Assembly (NCBI RefSeq): GCF_029543245.1
Contig: NZ_JARQWV010000006.1
Coordinates: 124,001-188,000, forward strand
Direction of reading: 5' to 3'
Source: Caulobacter endophyticus
GTDB taxonomy: Bacteria > Pseudomonadota > Alphaproteobacteria > Caulobacterales > Caulobacteraceae
Length of the DNA: 64,000 bases
In this document: piece after piece, positions 43,275 through 53,306 of the stretch
Position numbering within the stretch: the stretch's first letter is position 1
Layout: each line of letters opens with the position of its first letter
The notes under the pieces: model-generated
Databases searched by the model: none
What the model was told of the DNA's origin: nothing
Seen by the model: only the letters and a program-made list of their open reading frames with translations
Translations under genes and position numbers: made by a program

Positions 43275-43417
43275 ACGCGTTTCCTCTTTCACACGCCCGG
43301 ATTCACCTGCGACAGAGCGCCGCTAATCTCCGGGTTCCATGGCTTGACCTGTTTAAGCATGTTTTCATCTGGGAACACCAAGGTAGCCACAGTCTCGTTT
43401 GGCGCCCGAGGAGGGTC

Positions 43418-44539
43418 GTGAGCCAAGCCGTACAGACCGCCGAACTTCTTGCCCTGGCCCGCAGCCGCGAGCCGGAAGACCGCGAACGCCTGCTCGCCGG
43501 GATCGTCGACCTTTGTGAAACCGGCGAGGCGCAAGGCAAGCCGACCGCGCCCGAGATCCAGGTCCTGCTGGATTCGATCTTCATGACCCTGGTGGTCGAG
43601 GCCGAGCGCGAGATCCGCCAGCGCCTGGCCGAGCGCCTCGCGGACGCAGCCTGGGCTCCGTCGGCCCTGGTCAACATCCTGGCCCTCGACGAGATCGAGA
43701 TCGCCCGCCCGATCATCGCCCGCAGCCCGGTGCTGCAGGACCACGACCTGATCCGCCTTCTGGTGCAGGCCACGCTGGAGCACCAGATCGAGGTCGCCCG
43801 CCGCCCGCACCTGCGCGCGCCTGTGGTCGAGGCCATTCTCTCGCAGGGCGAGCCGGCGGTCATGACCGCATTGGCCGGCAACGCCACGGCCGAGATCAAC
43901 CAGGACGCCATGGGCCGCCTCGTGGCCCAGGCCAAGGAAGTCGTAGCCCTGCGCTCGCCCCTTGCCCGCCATCCGGGCCTGTCGCCCTTGCTGGCCGAGC
44001 AGCTCTATCTCTGGGTCGGCCGCGCCCTGCGCGACGCGTTGACCGCCCGCTTCGACCTCGACCCCGCCCGCATGCAGGCCGCCGTCGACGAAGCCACCCA
44101 CACCGCCCATCTTGGGCCGCAGCCCCCAGCCCCCGCCGCCGTGGCTATCGAGGACGAGGCCGACCGCGAGGAGATGGAAGCCGCGCTGGTCGAAAAGCTC
44201 GACGCCGCCGGCCAGTTGCGCCCCGGCTACCTGCTGCGGGTGCTGCGCGAAGGCCGACTGCCGCTGTTCGTCTTCGCCATGGCGCGCCTGGGCCGCTTCG
44301 ACGTGCGCCAGGTGCGCCGCGCCATCGACAGCAACCGCCCCGAGCTGCTGGCCCTGGCCTGCTCGGCCGTCGGCATCGACCGCAGCGTCTTCCCGACCAT
44401 CCTCGAGCACGTCCGCCAGTTGAACGGCGGGCGTCCGGGCGGCGGCGCGGAAGCCGCCCGCAAGGCCAGCGGCGCCTTCGGCCCGTTCCGTCCCGACATC
44501 GCCGCCATGGCCTTCCGCCAGGCCGTCAGCGCCGCCTGA
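43418..44539 (+). CDS. DUF2336 family protein
   Basis: A 373-residue helical repeat protein of the DUF2336 family, found mainly in alphaproteobacteria. The typical pattern is RQRLAERLADAAWAPSALVNILALDEIEIARPIIARSPVLQDHDLIRLL, which resembles HEAT-like pairs. No signal or membrane segment is present. The start is taken as GTG at 43418 with AGGAGG just upstream; the reading frame is open further but without family-like sequence. Function unknown; it is followed by a small hypothetical gene 40 bases later. Confidence 0.85.
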   Translation: MSQAVQTAELLALARSREPEDRERLLAGIVDLCETGEAQGKPTAPEIQVLLDSIFMTLVVEAEREIRQRLAERLADAAWAPSALVNILALDEIEIARPIIARSPVLQDHDLIRLLVQATLEHQIEVARRPHLRAPVVEAILSQGEPAVMTALAGNATAEINQDAMGRLVAQAKEVVALRSPLARHPGLSPLLAEQLYLWVGRALRDALTARFDLDPARMQAAVDEATHTAHLGPQPPAPAAVAIEDEADREEMEAALVEKLDAAGQLRPGYLLRVLREGRLPLFVFAMARLGRFDVRQVRRAIDSNRPELLALACSAVGIDRSVFPTILEHVRQLNGGRPGGGAEAARKASGAFGPFRPDIAAMAFRQAVSAA

Positions 44540-44579
44540 GGCGATTGACCTGGCGCGCCACGGACCACAGGCTCGCAGC

Positions 44580-44900
44580 ATGACGCCCCTCCCGCCGCCC
44601 GGCCCAGTCGAGCACGACGACCGCTACGGCTGGATGCTGTGCTTCTGGGGCGAGGCCTGCGACTTCACCATCCCGTTCAGATCCTGGCTGGACCAGATCG
44701 CCCTGCGGTTGGACGCCGCGATCGCCCTGCCCGTCAGGACCGCCGGCGAGGACTTCGTCGAGGGATCTCTGGCCTTCGACGGCCAGACCCTCGCCGTCTA
44801 CTACGAGTTCAGCCTCGGCTACCTGTCGCTGGCCCATGCGAGCAAAGCGGTGATGACGGTCACCCACCAGCGCCTGCTCGGAGCCTGCAGCGCCGCCTGA
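44580..44900 (+). CDS. hypothetical protein, 106 residues
   Basis: A small soluble protein with strands and helices (YGWMLCFWGEACDFTIPFRSW, EGSLAFDGQTLAVYYEFSLGYLSLAHAS). No family recognised. It lies between the DUF2336 gene (40 bases upstream) and the NAD kinase gene (58 bases downstream) in the same direction, so it is probably part of that transcript. Codon use matches neighbours. Confidence 0.6.
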   Translation: MTPLPPPGPVEHDDRYGWMLCFWGEACDFTIPFRSWLDQIALRLDAAIALPVRTAGEDFVEGSLAFDGQTLAVYYEFSLGYLSLAHASKAVMTVTHQRLLGACSAA

Positions 44901-44958
44901 CGGAGCCGGCAAGACCGCCGTTTGACAAGCAGGCGGCGATCCCGCCACTTGGGGCGGC

Positions 44959-45738
44959 ATGTTCCAAGCCCAGCCGTACTCGACTCGCCTGACATTCAAG
45001 GCCAGCGACCGTCCCGAAGCCCAGGAGGCCCGCGAGCGCCTGACGGCCCGCTACGGCGACGCCGGCGACGACGCCCAGATCGTCGTCGCCCTCGGCGGCG
45101 ACGGCTTCATGCTGGAAATGCTGCACGAGACGATCCTGAACCAGAAGCCGATCTACGGCATGAACCGAGGCTCGGTCGGCTTCCTGATGAACGAATACAG
45201 CGAGGACGACCTGCTGGGGCGCATCAACGCCGCCGAGCGCGCCGTCATCCATCCGCTGGCCATGGTCGCCATCGACTCGCGTCGTCGCCAGCATCGGGCG
45301 CTGGCGATCAACGAGGTCTCGCTGCTGCGCCAGACCCGCCAGACGGCCAAGCTGCGCATCTCGATCGACGGCAAGGTGCGGATGGGCGAGCTGGTCTGCG
45401 ACGGGGCCCTGGTGGCCACGCCGGCCGGTTCGACCGCCTACAATCTGTCGGCTCACGGACCGATCATTCCCCTGGACGCCCGGGTGCTGGCCCTGACCCC
45501 GATCAGCGCTTTTCGACCCAGGCGGTGGCGGGGCGCGCTTTTGCCGCAGAGCGCGAGGGTGACGTTCGAGGTCCTGGAATGCGATAAGAGACCCGTCAGC
45601 GCCGTGGCCGACAACTACGAGGTCCGCGACGTCGTCGAGGTGCATATCTCCGAGGACCGGGGTTCGACCCTGTCGATGTTGTTCGACGCGGGCCGCAGTC
45701 TCGAGGAGCGCGTACTGACAGAACAGTTCTCGGCCTAG
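44959..45738 (+). CDS. nadK: NAD kinase
   Basis: A 259-residue enzyme that phosphorylates NAD to NADP with ATP or polyphosphate. The GGDGF motif is at residues 46-50 ([13 protein letters not shown]), and [19 protein letters not shown] and [18 protein letters not shown] complete the active site. No signal peptide. Upstream and downstream genes read in the same direction but are not functionally linked. Confidence 0.95.
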   Translation: MFQAQPYSTRLTFKASDRPEAQEARERLTARYGDAGDDAQIVVALGGDGFMLEMLHETILNQKPIYGMNRGSVGFLMNEYSEDDLLGRINAAERAVIHPLAMVAIDSRRRQHRALAINEVSLLRQTRQTAKLRISIDGKVRMGELVCDGALVATPAGSTAYNLSAHGPIIPLDARVLALTPISAFRPRRWRGALLPQSARVTFEVLECDKRPVSAVADNYEVRDVVEVHISEDRGSTLSMLFDAGRSLEERVLTEQFSA

Positions 45739-45851
45739 CCGGGAACGTCGGAAGCCCGACACAAGGCTGTGGAGTGAAACCTTCGTCTCACTCATTGTTA
45801 ACGCCTGTCGTGTGACCGTTCCCTAAGTAACGCCGACGGGGAGGCGACCCG

Positions 45852-46331
45852 ATGAACAAGCCCACCGCTGAGGTGATCCAGGTGCCGAACATGCTCAAGC
45901 TCAAGGTGGGCGGACGCGGCGGCATCGACATGGCCGCGATCGCCAAGGCTGAAGCCGCGCTCAAGAGCCTTTCGGGCAACTTCGCCCAATGGCTCAACGA
46001 CGAGATCGTCAAGCTGGAGGCCGCCCGCCAGGGCGTGCGCGCCGAGGGCCTCAACGCCCAGACGGTCGAGACCCTCTACCTGCGCGCCCACGACCTGAAG
46101 GGCCTGGGCGCCACCTACGAATTCCCGCTGATCACGCGCCTGGCCGCTTCGCTGTGCAAGCTGATCGACGACCCGGCCACCCGCCTTTCGGCCCCGATGT
46201 TCCTGGTCGACGCCCACATCGACGCGATCAAGGCCTGCGTCCGCGACGACATCAAGACCGACGAGCACCCCGTGGGCCGCGCCCTGGCGCTGGAACTGGA
46301 AGGCCGCGTGGCCGAATACCTGGCCGGCTGA
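45852..46331 (+). CDS. Hpt-domain histidine phosphotransfer protein
   Basis: A 159-residue Hpt protein. The phosphorylation site is H80 in LRAHDLKGLGATYEFPLI, with helices before and after forming the four-helix bundle. No kinase or receiver is adjacent. It carries phosphate between a hybrid kinase and a response regulator; partners are unknown. It is clearly not ChpT, which has a degenerate kinase fold. GGGGAGG precedes the ATG by eight bases, and a strong terminator follows. Confidence 0.85.
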   Translation: MNKPTAEVIQVPNMLKLKVGGRGGIDMAAIAKAEAALKSLSGNFAQWLNDEIVKLEAARQGVRAEGLNAQTVETLYLRAHDLKGLGATYEFPLITRLAASLCKLIDDPATRLSAPMFLVDAHIDAIKACVRDDIKTDEHPVGRALALELEGRVAEYLAG

Positions 46332-46355
46332 TCGGTCGCGACCGCCATTGAAAAC

Positions 46356-46387
46356 AAGAAAGCCGGGGCCAACGCCCCGGCTTTCTT
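46356..46387 (+). terminator. Rho-independent terminator of the Hpt gene
   Basis: A perfect 14-bp stem AAGAAAGCCGGGGC / GCCCCGGCTTTCTT with loop CAAC, 25 bases after the stop. The symmetrical A and T runs let it work on both strands. Confidence 0.9.
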
Positions 46388-46403
46388 CGTTCTGGCGTCC
46401 GAA

Positions 46404-46485
46404 CCTAGCCCTTCGACAAGCTCAGGGTGAGGTTCTACTTCGAAGCTGGCCTTGATCCTCTTTCTGAGCCTGTCGAAGGATGAGG
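46404..46485. repeat. degenerate inverted pair of 29-nt units (family B)
   Basis: Units at 46404-46432 (CCTAGCCCTTCGACAAGCTC start) and 46457-46485 (CCTCTTTCTGAGCCTGTCGA start) face each other across 24 bases between the Hpt terminator and the folD stop. The right unit is the most diverged of the copies in this window. Confidence 0.8.
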
Positions 46486-46495
46486 ATCACGCAGC

Positions 46496-47374
46496 CTACT
46501 CCCCGATCCCGTTCAGGCGCTTGGCGGCCAACACGGTGTTGGCCAAGAGGCAGGCGATGGTCATGGGGCCCACGCCGCCCGGCACCGGGGTGATGGCCGA
46601 GGCCACTTCCTTGACCTCGTCGAACGCCACGTCGCCCACCAGGCGGGTCTTGCCGTCATCCTTGGGGATGCGGTTGATGCCGACGTCGATGACCACCGCG
46701 CCCGGCTTGACCCAGTCGGCCTTGACCATCTGCGCACGGCCGACGGCGGCCACGACGATGTCGGCCTCGCGGACGACGGCCGGCAGGTCCTTGGTGCGCG
46801 AGTGGGCGATGGTGACGGTGCAGTCGGCGGCCAGCAGCAGCTGGGCCATCGGCTTGCCCATCAGGTTCGAGCGGCCGATGACCACGGCGCGCTTGCCCGA
46901 CAGCTCGCCCAGCTGGTCGCGCAGCAGCATCATGCAGCCGGTCGGGGTGCAGGGCGTCAGGGCCGGCAGGCCGCTGGCCAGGCGCCCGGCGTTGGCCACG
47001 GTCAGGCCGTCGACGTCCTTGTCGGGCGAGATGGCGGCGACCACGGCGGCCTGGCTGATGTGGTCGGGCACCGGGAACTGCACCAGGACGCCGTGCACGG
47101 CGGGATCGGAGTTCAGCCGCTCGACCAGGGCCAATAGCTCGGCCTGGCTGGTCTCGGCCGGCAGGCGATGGGTTTCGGAGTGCATGCCCGCTTCCAGGGT
47201 CTGCTCGCCCTTGCTGCGCACATAGACCTGGCTGGCCGGGTCCTCGCCCACCAGCACGACGGCCAGGCCGGGCGTCAGGCCGTGCTCGGCCTTCAGGGCC
47301 GCGACCTCGGCGGCGATGGTCTGGCGCAGGCGGGCGGCGAAGGCCTTCCCGTCGATGATGGCGGCTTCTGACAT
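46496..47374 (-). CDS. folD: bifunctional methylenetetrahydrofolate dehydrogenase/cyclohydrolase
   Basis: A 292-residue FolD that interconverts one-carbon folates. Motifs are [17 protein letters not shown] with the catalytic lysine, [44 protein letters not shown] (Rossmann NADP site) and [12 protein letters not shown]. The ATG at 47374 has AGGAG about ten bases upstream. Convergent with the Hpt gene; divergent from crtY, with 124 bases between. Confidence 0.95.
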   Translation of the reverse strand: MSEAAIIDGKAFAARLRQTIAAEVAALKAEHGLTPGLAVVLVGEDPASQVYVRSKGEQTLEAGMHSETHRLPAETSQAELLALVERLNSDPAVHGVLVQFPVPDHISQAAVVAAISPDKDVDGLTVANAGRLASGLPALTPCTPTGCMMLLRDQLGELSGKRAVVIGRSNLMGKPMAQLLLAADCTVTIAHSRTKDLPAVVREADIVVAAVGRAQMVKADWVKPGAVVIDVGINRIPKDDGKTRLVGDVAFDEVKEVASAITPVPGGVGPMTIACLLANTVLAAKRLNGIGE

Positions 47375-47498
47375 GTGGGGGCGCTCCTGTGCGCGCTCCC
47401 CTATCGCCTCGACCGCCTGGGTGCAACGCCCAAACGGGCGACCGCTTTGCGTCATAGCGCTGGCGTGAGCGTCGTTCTTTCGTGCTAGAGCCACAACG

Positions 47499-48686
47499 AT
47501 GGAATCCGCTTCCGCCGCGCTTCGCGCCGACGTCGTCCTGGTGGGCGGCGGACTGGCCAACAGCCTGATCGCCCTGCGCCTCAAGGCGCTGCGGCCGGGC
47601 CTGCGGGTGCTGTTGCTGGAGCGCGAGGCCACCATCGGCGGCGAGCACACCTGGTGCCACTTCGAAACCGACGTTGACGCAGCCATCGGCGGCTGGCTGC
47701 GGCCGCTGATCGTGCATCGCTGGACCGGCTACGAGGTGCGCTTCCCCGCCCATAGCCGCCGCCTGCCCACGCCCTACCTGGCCATCACCTCGAAGCGCCT
47801 GCACGAGGTGGTGACCCGCGCCCTGGGTCCAGACGCCTGGACGAGCATCAACGTCGTCGACGTCAATCCGCACCAGGTCACCCTGGCCGACGGCCGCCGC
47901 ATCGTCGCTGGCGCGGTGATCGACGGCCGCGGCGCCCGCCGCAGCAAGCGCCTGGCGCTGGGCTGGCAGAAGTTCGTCGGCCAGGACCTGCGCCTTGCCG
48001 CGCCCCACGGTCTTTCCGCCCCCATCATCATGGACGCCACGGTGCCGCAGACCGACGGCTACCGCTTCGTCTACGTCCTGCCGCTCGACGCCCATCGCCT
48101 GCTGATCGAGGACACCCGCTACAGCGACGGCCCGGGCCTGGACCGCGTCTCGCTGGGCGCGGCCATCGCCGACTACGCCAGGGGCCAGGGCTGGACCATC
48201 GAGGCGGTCGAGCGCGAGGAGCACGGCGTGCTGCCCATCGCACTTGGCGGCGACATCGACGCCTATTGGCGCGAAGCCCGGCCGCAGGTGGCGGAGGTCG
48301 GCCTGCGCGCCGCCCTCTTCCAGCCGACCACCGGCTATTCCCTGCCCGACGCCGCGCGCCTCGCCGACAAGATCGCCGCCCTGCCCCGCATCACCAGCGC
48401 CAGCGTCCGCGCCTGCGTCGAGGCCCACTCCAAGGCGGCCTGGCGCAAGCGTAGCTTCCTGCGCCTGCTCAACCGCATGCTGTTCCGCGCCTGCGCGCCG
48501 GAAGAGCGCTATCGGGTGCTGGAGCGCTTCTACCGGCTATCGGTCCCGCTGATTCAGCGCTTCTATGCGGCGCGCCTGACCTGGCGCGACAAGGCGCGGG
48601 TGCTGATCGGCAAGCCGCCGGTGCCCATCCCGGCGGCCATGAAGTGCATAAGCGAGAGTTCCGTGTTCGGAGGACAAGACGCATGA
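47499..48686 (+). CDS. crtY: lycopene beta-cyclase
   Basis: A 395-residue CrtY-type cyclase that converts lycopene to beta-carotene. It has the dinucleotide-binding start [17 protein letters not shown], the segment [20 protein letters not shown] and [19 protein letters not shown], all typical of the CrtY family. The first gene of the crtY-crtI-crtB operon; its stop overlaps the crtI start as ATGA. Confidence 0.93.
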   Translation: MESASAALRADVVLVGGGLANSLIALRLKALRPGLRVLLLEREATIGGEHTWCHFETDVDAAIGGWLRPLIVHRWTGYEVRFPAHSRRLPTPYLAITSKRLHEVVTRALGPDAWTSINVVDVNPHQVTLADGRRIVAGAVIDGRGARRSKRLALGWQKFVGQDLRLAAPHGLSAPIIMDATVPQTDGYRFVYVLPLDAHRLLIEDTRYSDGPGLDRVSLGAAIADYARGQGWTIEAVEREEHGVLPIALGGDIDAYWREARPQVAEVGLRAALFQPTTGYSLPDAARLADKIAALPRITSASVRACVEAHSKAAWRKRSFLRLLNRMLFRACAPEERYRVLERFYRLSVPLIQRFYAARLTWRDKARVLIGKPPVPIPAAMKCISESSVFGGQDA

Positions 48687-50206
48687 ACGCCCACGCCCCG
48701 GTCCCGCCCCGTCCCAAGGCGGCCGTCATCGGCGCCGGCTTCGGCGGCCTGTCCCTGGCCGTGCGCCTGCAATCGCAGGGCTTCGACGTCACCCTGTACG
48801 AAGGCCGCGAGAAGCCGGGCGGGCGGGCTTATGTCTGGGAGCAGGAAGGCTTCACCTTCGACGCCGGTCCCACGGTCGTCACCGATCCCGATTGCCTCAA
48901 GGAACTGTTCGAGCTCTCGGGCCGCGACATCGCCGACTATGTCGACCTGCTGCCGGTCGATCCCTTCTACCGCCTGCTGTGGGAAGACGGCGACGTCTTC
49001 GACTACGTCAACGACCAGGAGGGCCTGGATCGCCAGATCGCCGCCCGCAACCCGGCCGACGTCGAGGGCTACCGCCGCTTCCACGACTATTCCGAGGAGC
49101 TGTACCAGAAGGGCTATGTCGAGCTGGGCGCCGTGCCCTTCCTCGACTTCGGCTCGATGATCGCCGCGGCCCCGTCGCTGATGAAGCTGCAGGCCTGGCG
49201 CAGCGTCTATGACAAGGTCGCCGGCTTCGTGAAGGACGACCACGTCCGCCAGGCCCTGTCGTTCCACAGCCTGCTGGTCGGCGGCAGCCCGTTCGCCACC
49301 TCGTCGATCTACGCCCTGATCCACGCCCTGGAGCGCCGGGGCGGCGTGTGGTTCCCGCGCGGCGGCACCCACGCCCTGGTGCGGGCCCTGGCCAAGCTGT
49401 TCACCGACCTGGGCGGCAAGCTGCAACTCTCCCACCCCGTCGAGCGCATCGCCGTGCGCGAGGGCCGGGTGACGGGCGTGGTGACCAAGGAAGGCTTCGA
49501 GGCCTTCGACACCGTCGCCTCCAACGCCGACGTCATGCACACCTACCGCCACCTGCTGCGCGAGGAGCCGCGCGGCCAGAAGGTCGGCAAGGCGCTGGAG
49601 AACAAGCGCTGGAGCCCGTCGCTGTTCGTGGTCTATTTCGGCCTCAAGACGAAGCACCCCGAGATCCGCCACCACACCATCTGCTTCGGCAATCGCTATC
49701 GCGAGCTGATCGGCGAGATCTACGGCAAGAACGCCCTGGCCGAGGACTTCTCGATCTATCTGCACCATCCGACCGCCAGCGATCCGGCCATGGCTCCGGA
49801 AGGCTGCTCGACCTTCTACGCCCTGTCGCCGGTGCCCAATCTCGAGACGGCCGACATCGACTGGTCGGTCGAGGGGCCCAAGTACCGCGACCGCATCCTG
49901 GCCTATCTGGAAAAGCACTACATTCCGGGCCTGACCGCCGACCTGGTCACCAGCCGCTTCATCACGCCGGACGACTTCGTGAAGGACCTCAACGCCTGGA
50001 AGGGCGCGGCCTTCTCGCTGGAGCCGATCCTGACCCAGAGCGCCTTCTTCCGCACCCATAACCGCGACGACGTGATCCCCAACCTCTATTTCGTCGGGGC
50101 CGGCACCCATCCGGGCGCGGGCATCCCCGGCGTGGTCGGCAGCGCCAAGGCCACGGCCGGCCTGATGATCGACGACTTCGCCACCCTGGCCCCGGCGGCC
50201 GAATGA
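48683..50206 (+). CDS. crtI: phytoene desaturase
   Basis: A 507-residue CrtI that desaturates phytoene to lycopene. The FAD-binding motif VIGAGFGGLSLAVRLQ is near the N-terminus, and the C-terminal carotenoid desaturase signature is NLYFVGAGTHPGAGIPGVVGSAK. GGAGGA lies eight bases before the ATG at 48683. It overlaps crtY (ATGA) and crtB (ATGA) at its ends, so the three genes are translationally coupled. Confidence 0.95.
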   Translation: MNAHAPVPPRPKAAVIGAGFGGLSLAVRLQSQGFDVTLYEGREKPGGRAYVWEQEGFTFDAGPTVVTDPDCLKELFELSGRDIADYVDLLPVDPFYRLLWEDGDVFDYVNDQEGLDRQIAARNPADVEGYRRFHDYSEELYQKGYVELGAVPFLDFGSMIAAAPSLMKLQAWRSVYDKVAGFVKDDHVRQALSFHSLLVGGSPFATSSIYALIHALERRGGVWFPRGGTHALVRALAKLFTDLGGKLQLSHPVERIAVREGRVTGVVTKEGFEAFDTVASNADVMHTYRHLLREEPRGQKVGKALENKRWSPSLFVVYFGLKTKHPEIRHHTICFGNRYRELIGEIYGKNALAEDFSIYLHHPTASDPAMAPEGCSTFYALSPVPNLETADIDWSVEGPKYRDRILAYLEKHYIPGLTADLVTSRFITPDDFVKDLNAWKGAAFSLEPILTQSAFFRTHNRDDVIPNLYFVGAGTHPGAGIPGVVGSAKATAGLMIDDFATLAPAAE

Positions 50207-51144
50207 GCGCGCTGGAAGCCGACATCGAGGCCCAGAGCCGCGAAGCGATCCAGAAGGGCAGCAAGAGCTTTGCGGCCGCCGCCGCCCTGTTCGACGCCCA
50301 GACCCGCGCCGACGCCGAGATGCTCTACGCCTGGTGCCGGCACTGCGACGACGTCATCGACGGCCAGACCCTGGGCCACGGCATGAGCCCGGTGGCCGAC
50401 GCCCCCGCGCGTCTCGCCGCCCTCTACGCCCAGACCCGCAGCGCCCTGGCCGGCGAGACGCCGACCGACCCGGTGTTCGCCGCCTTCCAGACCGTGGCCC
50501 TGCGGCGCGGCATTCCCGAACGCTACGCCCTCGACATGATCGACGGCTTCGCGATGGACGTCGAAGGCCGCACCTACGAGACGCTGGAAAACCTCTTGGC
50601 CTATTGCTGGGGCGTGGCGGGCGTGGTCGGCGCGATGATGGCCATCGTCATGGGCGTGCCGGCCTCGGATCTCGCCACTCTGCGCCGGGCCCAGGACCTG
50701 GGCCTGGGCTTCCAGCTGACCAATATCGCCCGCGACATCGTCGAGGACGCCCGCAACGACCGGGTCTATGCGCCTCGCGCCTGGCTGACGGAACTGAACC
50801 TGCCCGTCGATCAACTGACCGCCCCGGCCCGCCGCGCCGACGTCGCCGCCCTCGCCCGCCGCCTGGTGGAAGCCGCCGAGCCCTACTACGCCTCGGCCCG
50901 CTGGGGCCTGCGCGACCTGCCCGTCCGCTCGGCCTGGGCGATCGCGGCGGCGCGTGGCGTCTACCGCCAGATCGGCCTGGACGTGGTCTCGGCCGGCTCC
51001 GCGGCCTGGGACGAGCGCGTAGTCGTCAGTGGGCGGATGAAAGCCTGGCGCGCGCTGGAAGGCGGCATCGTCGCCCTGCGCTCGGCGACGCTGGACCGGC
51101 TTGGCAAAGCGCCCGAACGGCCGGCGATGTGGTCGAAGATCTGA
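50203..51144 (+). CDS. crtB: phytoene synthase
   Basis: A 313-residue CrtB that joins two geranylgeranyl diphosphates into phytoene. Aspartate-rich motifs are RHCDDVIDG (from residue 46) and NIARDIVEDARNDRVY. It is last in the operon and overlaps crtI. No crtE, crtZ or crtW is in the window, so the diphosphate supply and any hydroxylation or ketolation must be coded elsewhere. Confidence 0.95.
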   Translation: MSALEADIEAQSREAIQKGSKSFAAAAALFDAQTRADAEMLYAWCRHCDDVIDGQTLGHGMSPVADAPARLAALYAQTRSALAGETPTDPVFAAFQTVALRRGIPERYALDMIDGFAMDVEGRTYETLENLLAYCWGVAGVVGAMMAIVMGVPASDLATLRRAQDLGLGFQLTNIARDIVEDARNDRVYAPRAWLTELNLPVDQLTAPARRADVAALARRLVEAAEPYYASARWGLRDLPVRSAWAIAAARGVYRQIGLDVVSAGSAAWDERVVVSGRMKAWRALEGGIVALRSATLDRLGKAPERPAMWSKI

Positions 51145-51154
51145 GCCGCGCGAA

Positions 51155-51243
51155 CCTCGCCCTTCGAGAAGCTCAGGGTGAGGTTCTCTACTGGTCCGCA
51201 GCGCCTGAACTGGCCCTCATCCTGAGCTTGTCGAAGGACGAGG
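51155..51243. repeat. inverted pair of 29-nt units (family B)
   Basis: Units at 51155-51183 (CCTCGCCCTTCGAGAAGCTC start) and 51215-51243 (CCTCATCCTGAGCTTGTCGA start) are inverted with three mismatches and 31 bases between. They fill the convergent gap between crtB and hfsC. Confidence 0.85.
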
Positions 51244-51258
51244 GCCACGCCCCGCCCC

Positions 51259-52521
51259 TTACCGCTCCAATTCCCGGTCCGGGAACGCCAGCTTCACCGC
51301 CAGCGCCACGAACAGCACCCAGCGGAAGTCGTTGTAGGCTACCGCGATGCTCTCGGTCAGGGCCACGAGGCTGTAGACGACCAGGAACGGGAAGGCGAGC
51401 AACGCGCCCCGGTCGCGGAACACGGCGATCAGGGCCAGCGTCATGGTCTGGATGTAGAACAGGCCCCAGGCGGCCAGACCGAACAGCCCCATGCCCAGCC
51501 ACTGCTCCAGCCAGGAATTGTGGGCGTGCTGGGCCTGGAAGCCAGCGTTCTTGCTGATCCAGGCGAACGGCCCCCAGCCGCTCTTGTCGCCCCAGATGGC
51601 GTGGTAGCCGAAGCCCAGCCACGGCCGCTCCTGGATCTCGACCAAGGCCGCACTCCAGATCTTGGTGCGACCCGTCAGGGTGGCGTCCTTGCCGAGGATG
51701 GCGAAGAACACGTCCGAGGCCAGCACCACGAAGGCGATCAGCAGGCCAAAGCCCGTCACCGCCGTCCAGGTCGCCGCCGTGCCCGCCGCCGGGCCGCGTC
51801 GGGCGATGAGCACGAAGCCCAGGGCAGCCACGCCCAGCATCAGCGACACCAGCGAGGTCTTCGAGGTCGACATCAGGACGAGGCCGATCGCCAGCACGGC
51901 GAAGCCCCACCAAAGCCTGGCCCGCTTGGGGTTCAGGAGGGCGGCGGCCGAGACGATGCAGAAGCCGAAGGCCATCATGCCGCCCAGGCCGTTCTTCTCG
52001 CGCCACAGGCCGCGCCAGGCGCCGGGGAAGAGCTCGGTCATCACCCCGATGCGCGGCACGGCGATGCAGACCACGTAGGAGGCGATGATCAGCACCGCGA
52101 AGGCAGCGGCGAACACCTCGGCCAGCTCGCGCCAGCGGAAGCGCGCGGCCAGGGCGACGCCACCCAGCGTCGTGCAGGTCACGGCGAAGGCGCGGCGAGT
52201 GGTGACGTCGGGCGCGATCGACCAGAAGGTCGACAGACAGACCATGCCGATCAGGGCGAACAGGAACGGTTGGCGCACGCTGGCGCGGAAGCTGTTGCGC
52301 GGGTCCAGGGCGATCAGGCCGAAACCCGCCGCATAGGCCGGCAGGTAGGCGACGCGCAGGATGGCCGAACCGGCCTCGTCGGCGTTCTCGCCCACCAGCG
52401 GCAGCTCCCAGCCGCCGCTGTAGAGCAGCAGCAGAACCACCGCGGCGGTGAAGATGGCGATCTGGGGAAACAGGAGCCTCGGCGGCGCGACGCTGACCGG
52501 TCCGCCGTAGGACGAGGTCAC
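51259..52521 (-). CDS. hfsC: holdfast polysaccharide polymerase, Wzy-like
   Basis: A 420-residue inner membrane protein with about ten hydrophobic helices and the O-antigen ligase/polymerase signature: TLTGRTKIWSAALVEIQERPWLGFGYHAIWG and, further on, AHNSWLEQWLGMG. In Caulobacter HfsC joins repeat units of the holdfast polysaccharide in the periplasm. The assignment rests on the domain plus the order hfsC-hfsB-hfsA with divergent hfsD. The start overlaps the hfsB stop (ATGA). Confidence 0.87.
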   Translation of the reverse strand: MTSSYGGPVSVAPPRLLFPQIAIFTAAVVLLLLYSGGWELPLVGENADEAGSAILRVAYLPAYAAGFGLIALDPRNSFRASVRQPFLFALIGMVCLSTFWSIAPDVTTRRAFAVTCTTLGGVALAARFRWRELAEVFAAAFAVLIIASYVVCIAVPRIGVMTELFPGAWRGLWREKNGLGGMMAFGFCIVSAAALLNPKRARLWWGFAVLAIGLVLMSTSKTSLVSLMLGVAALGFVLIARRGPAAGTAATWTAVTGFGLLIAFVVLASDVFFAILGKDATLTGRTKIWSAALVEIQERPWLGFGYHAIWGDKSGWGPFAWISKNAGFQAQHAHNSWLEQWLGMGLFGLAAWGLFYIQTMTLALIAVFRDRGALLAFPFLVVYSLVALTESIAVAYNDFRWVLFVALAVKLAFPDRELER

Positions 52522-53219
52522 GGCAGGATGGCCCGCAGGAAGCTCGGCGGCGTCACCGAGGCCTGGTTGAAGAACACCCCGGCGCAGCGGCCGCCGGCCG
52601 AGGCCAGGGCGTCGCGCAGCAGGCCCGGCGGCCGCACGTCGGCCTCCTGGGCGCTGACCACCAGGATGGTCTGGTCCATGTGCTGGGCGATGGTCAGGGC
52701 GGCCTGCGAGGTGTCGGCCGACGGGCAGTCGACGACGATGATCTCGGCGTGGCGTCGCAGGGCGGCCCAGTACTCGACGCCCGGCAGAATGTGGGCCTTC
52801 TGGCGGCCGCGCAGGGCCTCGCGCTTGAAGCGGGTGACCCAGAAGCGCGGCCCGCCGACGCTGTGGGCGGCGACGTATTTAGAGTCCGGCCACACGCCGC
52901 CGTCGGGCCGAGGCGCCGGCGGCTGCACGGTGAAGAACATCGAGCCGTCGGGACTGGCCGCCGCGCCCGAGCCCAGCGGGCCATAGCGTTCCGGATCGGC
53001 GGCGATGGCCTGGTATTGCGGCGAGGTGGTGAGGTCCAGGTCGATCAGCCAGGTCCGGCGGCCGGCGCGCTTGGAGGCGAAGCGGGCGAACTCGCGGGCG
53101 ACCGTCGAGGTCCCCTCCCCGCGCCGGGCCGACACGAACTGGACGACGTGCGCACGGCCGGCCGCAGGGGCGCCGAGCGACCCCCACAGTTCCGCCATTT
53201 CCACGTTCAAATCCACCAT
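52518..53219 (-). CDS. hfsB: holdfast biosynthesis BY-kinase-like ATPase
   Basis: A 233-residue P-loop protein of the bacterial tyrosine kinase (Wzc/CpsD) type. A deviant Walker A is seen at residues 31-39 (ARRGEGTST), Walker A' as TWLIDLDL and Walker B as IIVVDCPS. The tyrosine-rich tail of true kinases is missing, as expected for the holdfast protein. It probably acts with HfsA on polymer length or export. It overlaps hfsC and lies 87 bases downstream of hfsA. Confidence 0.85.
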   Translation of the reverse strand: MVDLNVEMAELWGSLGAPAAGRAHVVQFVSARRGEGTSTVAREFARFASKRAGRRTWLIDLDLTTSPQYQAIAADPERYGPLGSGAAASPDGSMFFTVQPPAPRPDGGVWPDSKYVAAHSVGGPRFWVTRFKREALRGRQKAHILPGVEYWAALRRHAEIIVVDCPSADTSQAALTIAQHMDQTILVVSAQEADVRPPGLLRDALASAGGRCAGVFFNQASVTPPSFLRAILP

Positions 53220-53306
53220 TCGCCCGAATCGCCGCGCGTTGAAGACCGTTGAAACTAATGCCTAACCATGTTCGCGCGAAAGGCGACCAAATCGCCCACT
53301 TGGACC

